A DNA stretch of 64,000 nt from Streptomyces sp. NBC_00285 (GTDB taxonomy: Bacteria > Actinomycetota > Actinomycetes > Streptomycetales > Streptomycetaceae), in contig NZ_CP108055.1 of the NCBI RefSeq assembly GCF_036174265.1, positions 8,556,001-8,620,000 of the forward strand, read 5' to 3'. Positions 57,713 through 64,000 of the stretch are shown here, in pieces. A program made the position numbers and the translations under genes. Position 1 is the stretch's first letter, and every line of letters begins with the position of its first letter. The notes under the pieces are model-generated. The model ran no database searches and was not told the origin of the DNA. It was given only the letters and a program-made list of their open reading frames with translations.

Positions 57713-60187
57713 ATGGACCATGGCACCGAGAGGGGCACACCTCCCAGCCGCACAGCTGGGAACGGCGCAGCGGACGGACCCGCCGCGACCGGCCGCGTCC
57801 CGCTGGCGGTGGTCGTGGTGGACCGCGACGGCCTGGTGTCCCACTGGAGCCGGGGCGCGCGCCGGCTGTTCGGCGTCGACAGGGACGAGGCCATCGGCCA
57901 CACGGCCGTCGACCTGCTGCCCGTCTCCGGAGCACTGCCCGACGTCGAGGACACCGCGTCCTACGGCGGCTACGCGTCCTACGACGGCCTCGGACCCGAC
58001 CTGGAGTCGTCCCTGGACGGCGGACTCTCCTACCCGGCCGCGGGCCGCGCCCGCCTCACCGTCCCCGGGGACAACCGCGTCGACGTCCTGTGGTGGGCCT
58101 ACCCGCTGGTGGGCCCCGGCCCCGAACGCCTGCTGGTCCTCGCCGCCGACGCGGACGGGCTCCACCAGGACCTCGACCTCGACCTGGACGAGGGCGCCGC
58201 GGGCGTCGAGCGCATCGGGCCCGCCTTCGCCCTGCACACCGACTTCCCCGGAGCCGACGAGCTCGCCCGCCGGCTCCCCGAGATCCTGCCCAGCATGAGC
58301 GTCGGCGAAAGCGCCCGCATTGTCGCGCAGGTCCTCGAACTGGGCTATCCCGTCCTGGAGTTCAGCCAGAACGACCGGGTGCCCGTCACCCCCGACTGGG
58401 GCGTGCCCCGGCGTGCCGAGCGCAAGGCCCGTCGCGAGCGGGCGGCCATGGCGGTCGCCGAGGGAGTGCCCGTACCCAAGGACGACCTGGACGAGGGCGA
58501 GGACCTCGAGTACGTCGCCGTACGCGAGCGGCTGGAGTTCCTCAACGAGGTCAGCGGAAAGATCGGCACCTCCCTCGACCTGTCCCGGACCATTGTCGAG
58601 GTCAGCAGGGCCGTCGTGCCCCGCTTCACCGACGTCGCCGGCACCTATCTGCGCGAACAGGTCGTCGCGGGCGAGGGGTTCCCCGACGGTGTGCCGGACA
58701 CCACCACCATGTGGCACCGGGTCGCCCTCGAGCACACCGACGAACCCGGGCGCTGGGACGACGTCGTGCCGGTCGGCGAGGCCATGCCGTTCCCCGCGCA
58801 CACGCCGTTCTTCCAGTGCATGACCACCGGCGACCCCGTCCTCGTGCCGCGTATCAGCGAGCAGATGGGGCACGCGATCGCCTCGCAGTTCGAGAAGCGG
58901 GACATCCGGCCGCTGATCACCGGCCGCTCCATGCTGGTCGTACCGCTCAAGGCCCGCAACGTGGTCCTCGGCTTCATGATCCTGCTGCGCCACCCCGAGC
59001 GCGTCGAGTTCAACGACATGGACCGGGTCACCGGCGCCGAACTCGCCGCCCGCGCGGGCCTCGTGCTCGACAACGCGCGCATGTACACCTTCCAGGAGTC
59101 CGTCGCCGAGACCCTCCAGGACAGCATGCTGCCGCAGATCCCGCCGCGCGTGGCGGGCTGCGACATCGCCACCCGCTATCTGCCGGGCACGCTCCTGGGG
59201 CGCGTCGGCGGCGACTGGTTCGACGCGGTCAAGCTGCCCGGTGCGCGTACCGCCCTGGTGGTCGGCGACGTCATGGGGCACGGGCTCAACTCGGCCGCCA
59301 TGATGGGGCAGTTGCGTACGGCCGTGCAGACCATGGCCGCGCTCGACCTGCCGCCGGCGCAGCTGCTGCGCAACCTCGACGACCTCGCCCAGCGGCTCGG
59401 CGACACCTACCTCGCGACCTGTCTCTATGCCGTCTACGACCCGATCGCGAGCGAACTCCACCTGGCCAACGCGGGCCACATCCCGCCGGTGATCGTGCGG
59501 GCCGGGGACGGGCGCAGCGAGCTGCTCGAGCTGCCCACCGGTGCGCCGATCGGCGTCGGAGGAGTGCCCTTCGAGGCGGTACGCGTGCGTGTGGAGCCCG
59601 GTGACCGGCTGTTGATGTGCACCGACGGGCTGGTGGAGGTGCGGGGCGAGGACATCGGGGTGGGGCTCGCGACCCTCACCGAGTCCGCCGCGCACCCTGC
59701 CGCGTCGATGGACGACGCCTGCGACGCGATCATCCGGGCGCTCAACCCCCGGGGCGGCCGCAAGGACGACGTGGCCCTTCTGATGGCGCGGCTCAACGGC
59801 GTCGAGCCGGACGACGTGGCCGAGTGGCGGATTTCGCTCGATCCGGCCGAGGTGGGACGGGCCCGCGCGGTGGTGCGGGAGCAACTGCACGACTGGGGGC
59901 TGACGAAACCGGCCGAGACCGCGGAACTCCTGGTGAGCGAGCTGGTGACCAACGCGGTGCGGCACTCGCACAGTCGGCCCGTGGAGCTGCGGCTGGTGCG
60001 GGGCGACACCCTGCTGTGCGAGGTGGATGACGACGACCACGACCTGCCCAACCTGCTCAGCGCGGGACCCGGCGACGAGCAGGGGCGGGGACTGCGTGTG
60101 GTGAGCACCCTGGCACGTGAGTGGGGTGCGAGCCGCACGAAGGCAGGGAAGACCGTCTGGTTCGAACTGACCCTGCCCCGCCGCTGA
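57713..60187 (+). CDS. SpoIIE-type PP2C phosphatase with PAS, GAF and anti-sigma-kinase-like domains
   Basis: This 824-aa cytoplasmic regulator has four parts. The N-terminal PAS-like region (about 25-180) contains VVVDRDGLVSHWSRGARRLF. A GAF domain (about 272-455) starts LEFLNEVSGKIGTSLDLSR. The PP2C/SpoIIE phosphatase (about 460-697) has metal aspartates in GGDWFD, GDVMGHG and RKDDVALL. A C-terminal HATPase_c of the RsbW/SpoIIAB kind has ELLVSELVTNAVRHS and DEQGRGLRVVS. It probably controls an anti-anti-sigma factor by dephosphorylation and phosphorylation in response to a ligand or redox input. No sigma or anti-sigma gene is adjacent. Confidence 0.93.
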   Translation: MDHGTERGTPPSRTAGNGAADGPAATGRVPLAVVVVDRDGLVSHWSRGARRLFGVDRDEAIGHTAVDLLPVSGALPDVEDTASYGGYASYDGLGPDLESSLDGGLSYPAAGRARLTVPGDNRVDVLWWAYPLVGPGPERLLVLAADADGLHQDLDLDLDEGAAGVERIGPAFALHTDFPGADELARRLPEILPSMSVGESARIVAQVLELGYPVLEFSQNDRVPVTPDWGVPRRAERKARRERAAMAVAEGVPVPKDDLDEGEDLEYVAVRERLEFLNEVSGKIGTSLDLSRTIVEVSRAVVPRFTDVAGTYLREQVVAGEGFPDGVPDTTTMWHRVALEHTDEPGRWDDVVPVGEAMPFPAHTPFFQCMTTGDPVLVPRISEQMGHAIASQFEKRDIRPLITGRSMLVVPLKARNVVLGFMILLRHPERVEFNDMDRVTGAELAARAGLVLDNARMYTFQESVAETLQDSMLPQIPPRVAGCDIATRYLPGTLLGRVGGDWFDAVKLPGARTALVVGDVMGHGLNSAAMMGQLRTAVQTMAALDLPPAQLLRNLDDLAQRLGDTYLATCLYAVYDPIASELHLANAGHIPPVIVRAGDGRSELLELPTGAPIGVGGVPFEAVRVRVEPGDRLLMCTDGLVEVRGEDIGVGLATLTESAAHPAASMDDACDAIIRALNPRGGRKDDVALLMARLNGVEPDDVAEWRISLDPAEVGRARAVVREQLHDWGLTKPAETAELLVSELVTNAVRHSHSRPVELRLVRGDTLLCEVDDDDHDLPNLLSAGPGDEQGRGLRVVSTLAREWGASRTKAGKTVWFELTLPRR

Positions 60188-60328
60188 TCGGGGCCCACGC
60201 CGGGGCGGGTGATTCTCGAACTGGGCGTGAAGGAATGCGCCATGCGCTTGTCCGCGTGACCCCGGCGCGATACACCGTACTGGCCTGCCAACTTTGGCGG
60301 GTTGTGTTCGTATCCTGGGGAGTTGGGC

Positions 60329-61054
60329 ATGAGCGTGACGAGTCGTTACCGGGAGTCCTGGGAGGGGTTCTGGCGGGAGGCTCCGGGGCGGCAGGGGGCC
60401 GTGTTCTGGGATGCGGAGCCCGTGTTGACCTCTGGGGTCCACCTCGCCCACTTCGAGCCGCTCCTGGTCGATCCCGGGCTGCCACTGGTGGACCTGGGCT
60501 GTGGGAACGGCACCCAGGCCCGGTTCCTCGCCGCCCACTTCACCCAGGTGATCGGCGTCGACCTGTCCGCCGCGGCCCTCGACCACGCGCGTGACGCCGA
60601 CCCCGACGAGGAGGTGACGTACCGCCTGCTGGACGCCTCCGACAAGGGTGAGCCGGAGAACCTGCACGCCGAACTCGGCGACACCAACGTCTATATGCGG
60701 GGCGTACTGCACCAGGTCGCGCCCGAGGACCGGCAGCAGCTGGTCGACGGGGTCGCCGCCCTCGTCGGAGAGCGCGGCCGGGCCTTCCTCGTCGAGCTCT
60801 CCGAGGCGGCCAAGCCGATCCTGATGGGCCTCGCGCAGAGCCCGGACGGGCCGCCCGAAAAGCTGGCACCCATCTTCCGGCACGGCATCGCCCCCGGCGA
60901 GGTGGCCGACGACGCGGTGCCCGTCTACCTCGGAGCGGCCGGGCTGACGATCGTGGCGAGCGGTGAACTGCCGCTCGTGACCACCGAGTACCGGGCCGAC
61001 GGCACCCGGATCGAACTGCCGTCGAAGTGGTGGGTGGTGGGCCGCTCCGCCTGA
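60329..61054 (+). CDS. Class I SAM-dependent methyltransferase
   Basis: This 241-aa methyltransferase has motif I PLVDLGCGNGTQARFLA, post-I IGVDLSAAALDHARD and FLVELSEAAKPILMGLAQ in the C-terminal half. The N terminus SRYRESWEGFWREAPG is typical of small-molecule methyltransferases. The substrate is unknown. GGGGAG precedes the ATG, which is preferred to an upstream frame. The gene is followed by two strong hairpins and a convergent acyltransferase. Confidence 0.88.
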   Translation: MSVTSRYRESWEGFWREAPGRQGAVFWDAEPVLTSGVHLAHFEPLLVDPGLPLVDLGCGNGTQARFLAAHFTQVIGVDLSAAALDHARDADPDEEVTYRLLDASDKGEPENLHAELGDTNVYMRGVLHQVAPEDRQQLVDGVAALVGERGRAFLVELSEAAKPILMGLAQSPDGPPEKLAPIFRHGIAPGEVADDAVPVYLGAAGLTIVASGELPLVTTEYRADGTRIELPSKWWVVGRSA

Positions 61055-61069
61055 CCGCCGGGTAGGGCC

Positions 61070-61112
61070 GGGGGGCCTGCGACGGCCGGTGCCGGTACGG
61101 AGCAGGCCCCCC
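61070..61112. terminator. First of two tandem hairpins between convergent genes
   Basis: GGGGGGCCTGC and GCAGGCCCCCC are perfect 11-bp arms with a 21-nt loop, beginning 15 bp after the methyltransferase stop. Confidence 0.65.
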
Positions 61113-61121
61113 TCGTCCGTC

Positions 61122-61154
61122 GCGGCCACCTGGCCCACCGGGTCAGGTGGCCGC
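61122..61154. terminator. Second of two tandem hairpins between convergent genes
   Basis: GCGGCCACCTG and CAGGTGGCCGC are perfect 11-bp arms with an 11-nt loop. With the first hairpin it can insulate the methyltransferase and acyltransferase genes in both directions. Confidence 0.6.
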
Positions 61155-61218
61155 AGGGTGCCGGTCGGCTCCGGCCCGTGTGCCCCGCCGGTCGGGCCCC
61201 CTCACCCGGAGGCAGGCC

Positions 61219-62334
61219 CTATCGGCGCACCTGTGCGGGCACCCCGCCGGTGGCGGGCGACGTCCTGCGGAACGCCCACTCCATCCTCGGCTCCATCACA
61301 CACCGGAAGATGCGCCGGACGGGCGCGGTGCACAGTGCGGTCACGACGACACCGGCGACGAGAGTGACGGTGATCGCACCGAACGGGGTGCGCGCCCACG
61401 CATGCCCGGCCCAGTCCCAGTGGTTGCCGGCCTGGACGACGAAACCGTGCAGCAGATAGCCGTAGAGCGTGCCCGCACCCAGCGTCGTGAACCACATCCG
61501 GCGTCCCGGCACCCAGGAGAGGAAGCAGACGACCAGCACCAGCGAGCAGCCGAACAGGGCCAGTGTCATGAGCGGCCCGTACCAGGAGGGCACACCGAAG
61601 TCCTCGGCGGCGCTGCGGTGGAAGAACCACGCGTAGTCCATGCGCGGCACCGCCCAGTACGAGAACACCACGGAGGCCGCGAACACCGGCACCGCCGCCA
61701 GCCGCACCCGCCACTGCCGAACCAGCGAGAAGTGCTCGGGGCGCAGGCACAGGCCGAGCACGAAGTACGGCAGGAACTGCAGGGTGCGCTGGAGGTCGAG
61801 GTCGTTGCCGATGGACGGGCTGAGGGTGGTGAGTGCGGCGATCGTGAGGGCGATCGGCAGCGGCCACCGCACGCTCCGCCAGATCGGCGTGGTCAGCCGC
61901 CAGATGAACAGCGCGGCCAGGAACCACGTCAGATACAGCGGGTCCAGCAGGCTGATCGCGCGGTCCGGGACACCGTCGGACCACCGGGTGAAGAAGGTGT
62001 ACGCCGTCTCGAAGACGACGTAAGGGACGACGACACCGGTGATCAGGCGCTTGATCTTCGCCGGGCTCGCGTCGAACGAGCGTGAGAAGTAGCCCGAGAC
62101 GATGATGAACGCCGGCATGTGGAAGGCGTAGACGACCGTGTACAGCGCGGTGACGGCACGGCTGTCGGAGCGCAGGGGTTCCCAGGCGTGGCCCATCGCG
62201 ACCAGCACGATCGCCAGGTACTTGGCGTTGTCGAAGAACGCGTCGCGTTGCTTCGGGCGCCCGTGCGGGGGCACCGGTACGGCAATCGCCGTCGTCCGTC
62301 GCGCCGACTCTACGGGCGGTGCGGTGTCGCTCAC
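61219..62334 (-). CDS. Membrane acyltransferase family 3 protein
   Basis: This 371-aa integral membrane protein belongs to acyltransferase family 3 (OafA/OpgC-like), which O-acylates sugars, antibiotics or cell-surface polymers. It starts with a soluble stretch, then FFDNAKYLAIVLVAMGHAWE with the conserved His, and FHMPAFIIVSGYFSRS. About ten hydrophobic segments follow, for example YLTWFLAALFIW and FLPYFVLGLCLRP. GTLYGYLLHGFVV is typical of the C-terminal end. The acceptor is unknown and no polysaccharide cluster is nearby. Confidence 0.9.
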   Translation of the reverse strand: MSDTAPPVESARRTTAIAVPVPPHGRPKQRDAFFDNAKYLAIVLVAMGHAWEPLRSDSRAVTALYTVVYAFHMPAFIIVSGYFSRSFDASPAKIKRLITGVVVPYVVFETAYTFFTRWSDGVPDRAISLLDPLYLTWFLAALFIWRLTTPIWRSVRWPLPIALTIAALTTLSPSIGNDLDLQRTLQFLPYFVLGLCLRPEHFSLVRQWRVRLAAVPVFAASVVFSYWAVPRMDYAWFFHRSAAEDFGVPSWYGPLMTLALFGCSLVLVVCFLSWVPGRRMWFTTLGAGTLYGYLLHGFVVQAGNHWDWAGHAWARTPFGAITVTLVAGVVVTALCTAPVRRIFRCVMEPRMEWAFRRTSPATGGVPAQVRR

Positions 62335-62480
62335 GCTTCTCCCTGTCCGTCTCCTGTGGAACCCGCGAGGGAGGATACGCGTCTTCTGGGAGTGGGCTGT
62401 GCGGCGGGGGTGAGCGGCATGCGGCTCGCCTCACCAGGCGCGGGCGACGTAAACCTCTGTGACGCGTAACGTGACCGACC

Positions 62481-63314
62481 ATGAAGATCCTCATCAGCGC
62501 CGACATGGAGGGCGCCACCGGCGTGACCTGGCCGGCCGACGTGCTGCCGGGGACACCGCAGTGGGAGCGGTGCCGGTCGATGTTCACCTCGGACGTGAAC
62601 GCCGCCGTGCTGGGCTTCTTCGACGGCGGGGCCGACGAGGTCCTCGTCAACGAGGCCCACTGGACCATGCGCAACCTGCTCCTGGAGCGGCTCGACGAGC
62701 GCGCGCAGATGCTCACCGGGCGGCACAAGCCGCTGTCCATGGTCGAGGGCGTCCAGCACGGCGACGTCGACGGCATCGCGTTCCTCGGCTACCACGCGGG
62801 CGCAGGCATGGAGGGCGTCCTGGCCCACACCTACCTCGCCAACTCCATCACCGGGGTGTGGCTGAACGACGTACCCGCGAGCGAGGGACACCTCAACGCG
62901 CAGGTGGTGGCCGAGTACGGCGTCCCCGTCGTCCTCGTCACCGGAGACGACATCGCCTGCGAGGACGCCCTCGGATACGCCCCCGAGGCGCTGAAGGTCG
63001 CCGTCAAGGACCACGTCTCGCGCTACGCCGCCGTGTGTCGTACGCCGGCCCGCACGGCCGCCGACATCCGGGCGGCCGCCAAGGAAGCGGCACAGCTGGC
63101 GGTCCGTCAGGAGCCGGTGCAGACAGGGCCGTTCACGATCGCCGTCGAGTTCGACGCCGAGCACCTCGCCATGGCGGCGACCGTCGTGCCGGGCGTGGAG
63201 CGGATCGGGACACGCCGGGTGGCCTACACCAACGAGACCATGTACGAGGCAATCCGTACCTTCAAGGCGGTCACCACGATCGTCTCGGCCGCCGTGGAGG
63301 AGCAGTATGGCTGA
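62481..63314 (+). CDS. M55-family D-aminopeptidase (DppA-like)
   Basis: This 277-aa zinc aminopeptidase releases D-amino acids such as D-Ala from peptides, and may recycle peptidoglycan stems. Zinc ligands are Asp and Glu in LISADMEGATG, His in ADEVLVNEAHWTMR, His in LGYHAGAGMEGVLAHT, and Glu in the segment VIEFD-like VEFDAEH. NEAH replaces the more usual NDxH. Its stop overlaps the start of the M20 peptidase by 8 nt, so the two are translationally coupled and probably act in one peptide-degrading route. Confidence 0.92.
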   Translation: MKILISADMEGATGVTWPADVLPGTPQWERCRSMFTSDVNAAVLGFFDGGADEVLVNEAHWTMRNLLLERLDERAQMLTGRHKPLSMVEGVQHGDVDGIAFLGYHAGAGMEGVLAHTYLANSITGVWLNDVPASEGHLNAQVVAEYGVPVVLVTGDDIACEDALGYAPEALKVAVKDHVSRYAAVCRTPARTAADIRAAAKEAAQLAVRQEPVQTGPFTIAVEFDAEHLAMAATVVPGVERIGTRRVAYTNETMYEAIRTFKAVTTIVSAAVEEQYG

Positions 63315-64000
63315 CCCGCAGGCACTGGACGAGGCCGTCCGGTTCACCTCCGACCTCATCCGCTTCGACACCACCAACCGGGGCAGCGGCGACTGCCAGG
63401 AACGCCCCGCCGCCGAGTACGCGGCCGAGCAGCTGGCCGGAGCGGGCCTGGAACCCCTGATGCTGGAGCGCACCAAGGGCCGTACGAACGTCGTCGCCCG
63501 GATCGAGGGCACCGACCCGTCGGCGGACGCGCTGCTCGTCCACGGTCACCTGGACGTCGTGCCCGCCGAGGCCGCCGACTGGAACGTGCACCCCTTCTCC
63601 GGGGAGATCCGCGACGGGGTCGTCTGGGGGCGCGGCGCGGTCGACATGAAGAACATGGACGCGATGATCCTGGCCGTCGTGCGCGGCTGGGCCCGGCAGG
63701 GGGTACGGCCCCGGCGGGACCTCGTCGTCGCGTTCACCGCCGACGAGGAGGCCAGCGCCGTGGACGGCTCGGGGTTCCTCGCCGACCGGCATCCCGAGCT
63801 CTTCGAGGGCTGCACGGAGGGGATCAGCGAGTCGGGGGCGTTCACTTTCCACGACGGCACGGGCCGGCAGATCTACCCCATCGCAGCGGGGGAGCGGGGC
63901 ACGGCCTGGCTGAGGCTCACCGCACGCGGCCGCGCCGGACACGGCTCCAAGGTCAACAAGGAGAACGCCGTCACGCGGCTCGCCGCCGCCGTGACCCGCA
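63307..64000 (+). CDS. M20/M25/M40-family metallopeptidase, 3' end off window
   Basis: The visible 231 codons show an M20 di-zinc peptidase/deacylase: DLIRFDTTNRGSGDCQERPA, metal ligands in LLVHGHLDVVPAE and WGRGAVDMKNMDAM, and catalytic Glu in FTADEEASAVDG. GISESGAF supplies the next ligand region, and the dimerisation (lid) domain begins at GERGTAWLRLTARGRAGHGS. No start codon doubt exists, since ATGGCTGA overlaps the M55 stop. Substrate specificity cannot be given; a dipeptidase or acyl-amino-acid hydrolase is likely. Confidence 0.92.
   Translation, partial: MADPQALDEAVRFTSDLIRFDTTNRGSGDCQERPAAEYAAEQLAGAGLEPLMLERTKGRTNVVARIEGTDPSADALLVHGHLDVVPAEAADWNVHPFSGEIRDGVVWGRGAVDMKNMDAMILAVVRGWARQGVRPRRDLVVAFTADEEASAVDGSGFLADRHPELFEGCTEGISESGAFTFHDGTGRQIYPIAAGERGTAWLRLTARGRAGHGSKVNKENAVTRLAAAVTR

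Noticed and set aside
55726..59604. A 1292-codon plus-strand open frame
   Set aside because: It is out of frame with the real MFS and phosphatase genes, very rich in Arg/Gly/Pro, and has no domain.
55907..61138. A 1743-codon open frame on the minus strand
   Set aside because: It lies antisense to the MFS, SpoIIE-type and methyltransferase genes, which have domains and ribosome sites. Long antisense frames are a usual artefact of GC-rich third positions.

Overview
The window is high-GC (roughly 70 %) DNA with GGAGG-type ribosome sites, many GTG starts, twin-arginine and Sec secreted hydrolases, F420- and B12-type enzymes, a SpoIIE-type phosphatase and very rare TTA codons. This is typical of a Streptomyces chromosome. 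No rRNA, tRNA, CRISPR array, integrase or intact insertion sequence was seen. About 52 protein genes are supported, two of them cut by the window ends (the 3' ends of an S15 peptidase and an M20 peptidase).

Layout. 1-7.1 kb: secreted S15 peptidase, a membrane-anchored unknown, a secreted gamma-glutamyltransferase, a divergent methionine aminopeptidase / small XRE regulator pair sharing one palindrome, and a 496-aa unknown. 7.2-16.2 kb: a reductive pyrimidine (or hydantoin) catabolism cluster with two paralogous N-carbamoyl-beta-alanine amidohydrolases, a class III aminotransferase, a PucR regulator, dihydropyrimidinase, an LLM flavin/F420 oxidoreductase and an NCS1 permease. 16.2-28.3 kb: a mixed set containing a secreted unknown, an AhpD-like protein, a two-component pair, a methyltransferase, a secreted phospholipase D-like protein, a second GGT, an inositol monophosphatase, a phytoene-desaturase-like oxidoreductase, a macrodomain protein and a small secreted protein. 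28.5-35.5 kb: a large Tat-exported beta-galactosidase with an inserted LamG-like domain, a relic of a P-type ATPase, then alkylation repair (Ada-AlkA, Ogt) and a sirtuin. 35.5-38.3 kb: a largely gene-free stretch, a Nudix hydrolase and a glycerate kinase. 38.4-49.7 kb: a minus-strand block with the ethylmalonyl-CoA pathway (crotonyl-CoA carboxylase/reductase, MeaA mutase, malyl-CoA lyase, MaoC hydratase, acyl-CoA dehydrogenase), flanked by a tandem 3-hydroxyacyl-CoA dehydrogenase and a TetR regulator on one side and psd-pssA on the other. 50-64 kb: a HEAT-repeat gene with a TTA codon, GNAT, RidA, a secreted alpha/beta hydrolase, a radical SAM protein, SRPBCC, an MFS exporter fused to three beta-sandwich repeats, a PAS-GAF-PP2C-ATPase phosphatase, a methyltransferase, an acyltransferase, and M55/M20 peptidases.

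How it works together. The pyrimidine cluster would import a base or hydantoin-like ring (NCS1), reduce it (perhaps by the LLM enzyme, since no dihydropyrimidine dehydrogenase is present), open the ring (dihydropyrimidinase), remove the carbamoyl group (amidohydrolases) and transaminate beta-alanine or 3-aminoisobutyrate. The ethylmalonyl-CoA block turns acetyl-CoA-derived crotonyl-CoA into ethylmalonyl-, methylsuccinyl-, mesaconyl- and methylmalyl-CoA, yielding glyoxylate and propionyl-CoA and supplying extender units.

The most interesting signals are: the LLM enzyme as a candidate for the missing first pyrimidine step; matched leader hairpins before the two amidohydrolase paralogs; a hairpin repeat family found both inside the macrodomain gene and in the ccr leader; 11-bp phased GTTCACC-like repeats resembling PHO boxes before three genes; a leaderless divergent map/xre promoter; a TTA codon at position 12 of a HEAT-repeat gene; and an MFS exporter with a repeat tail.
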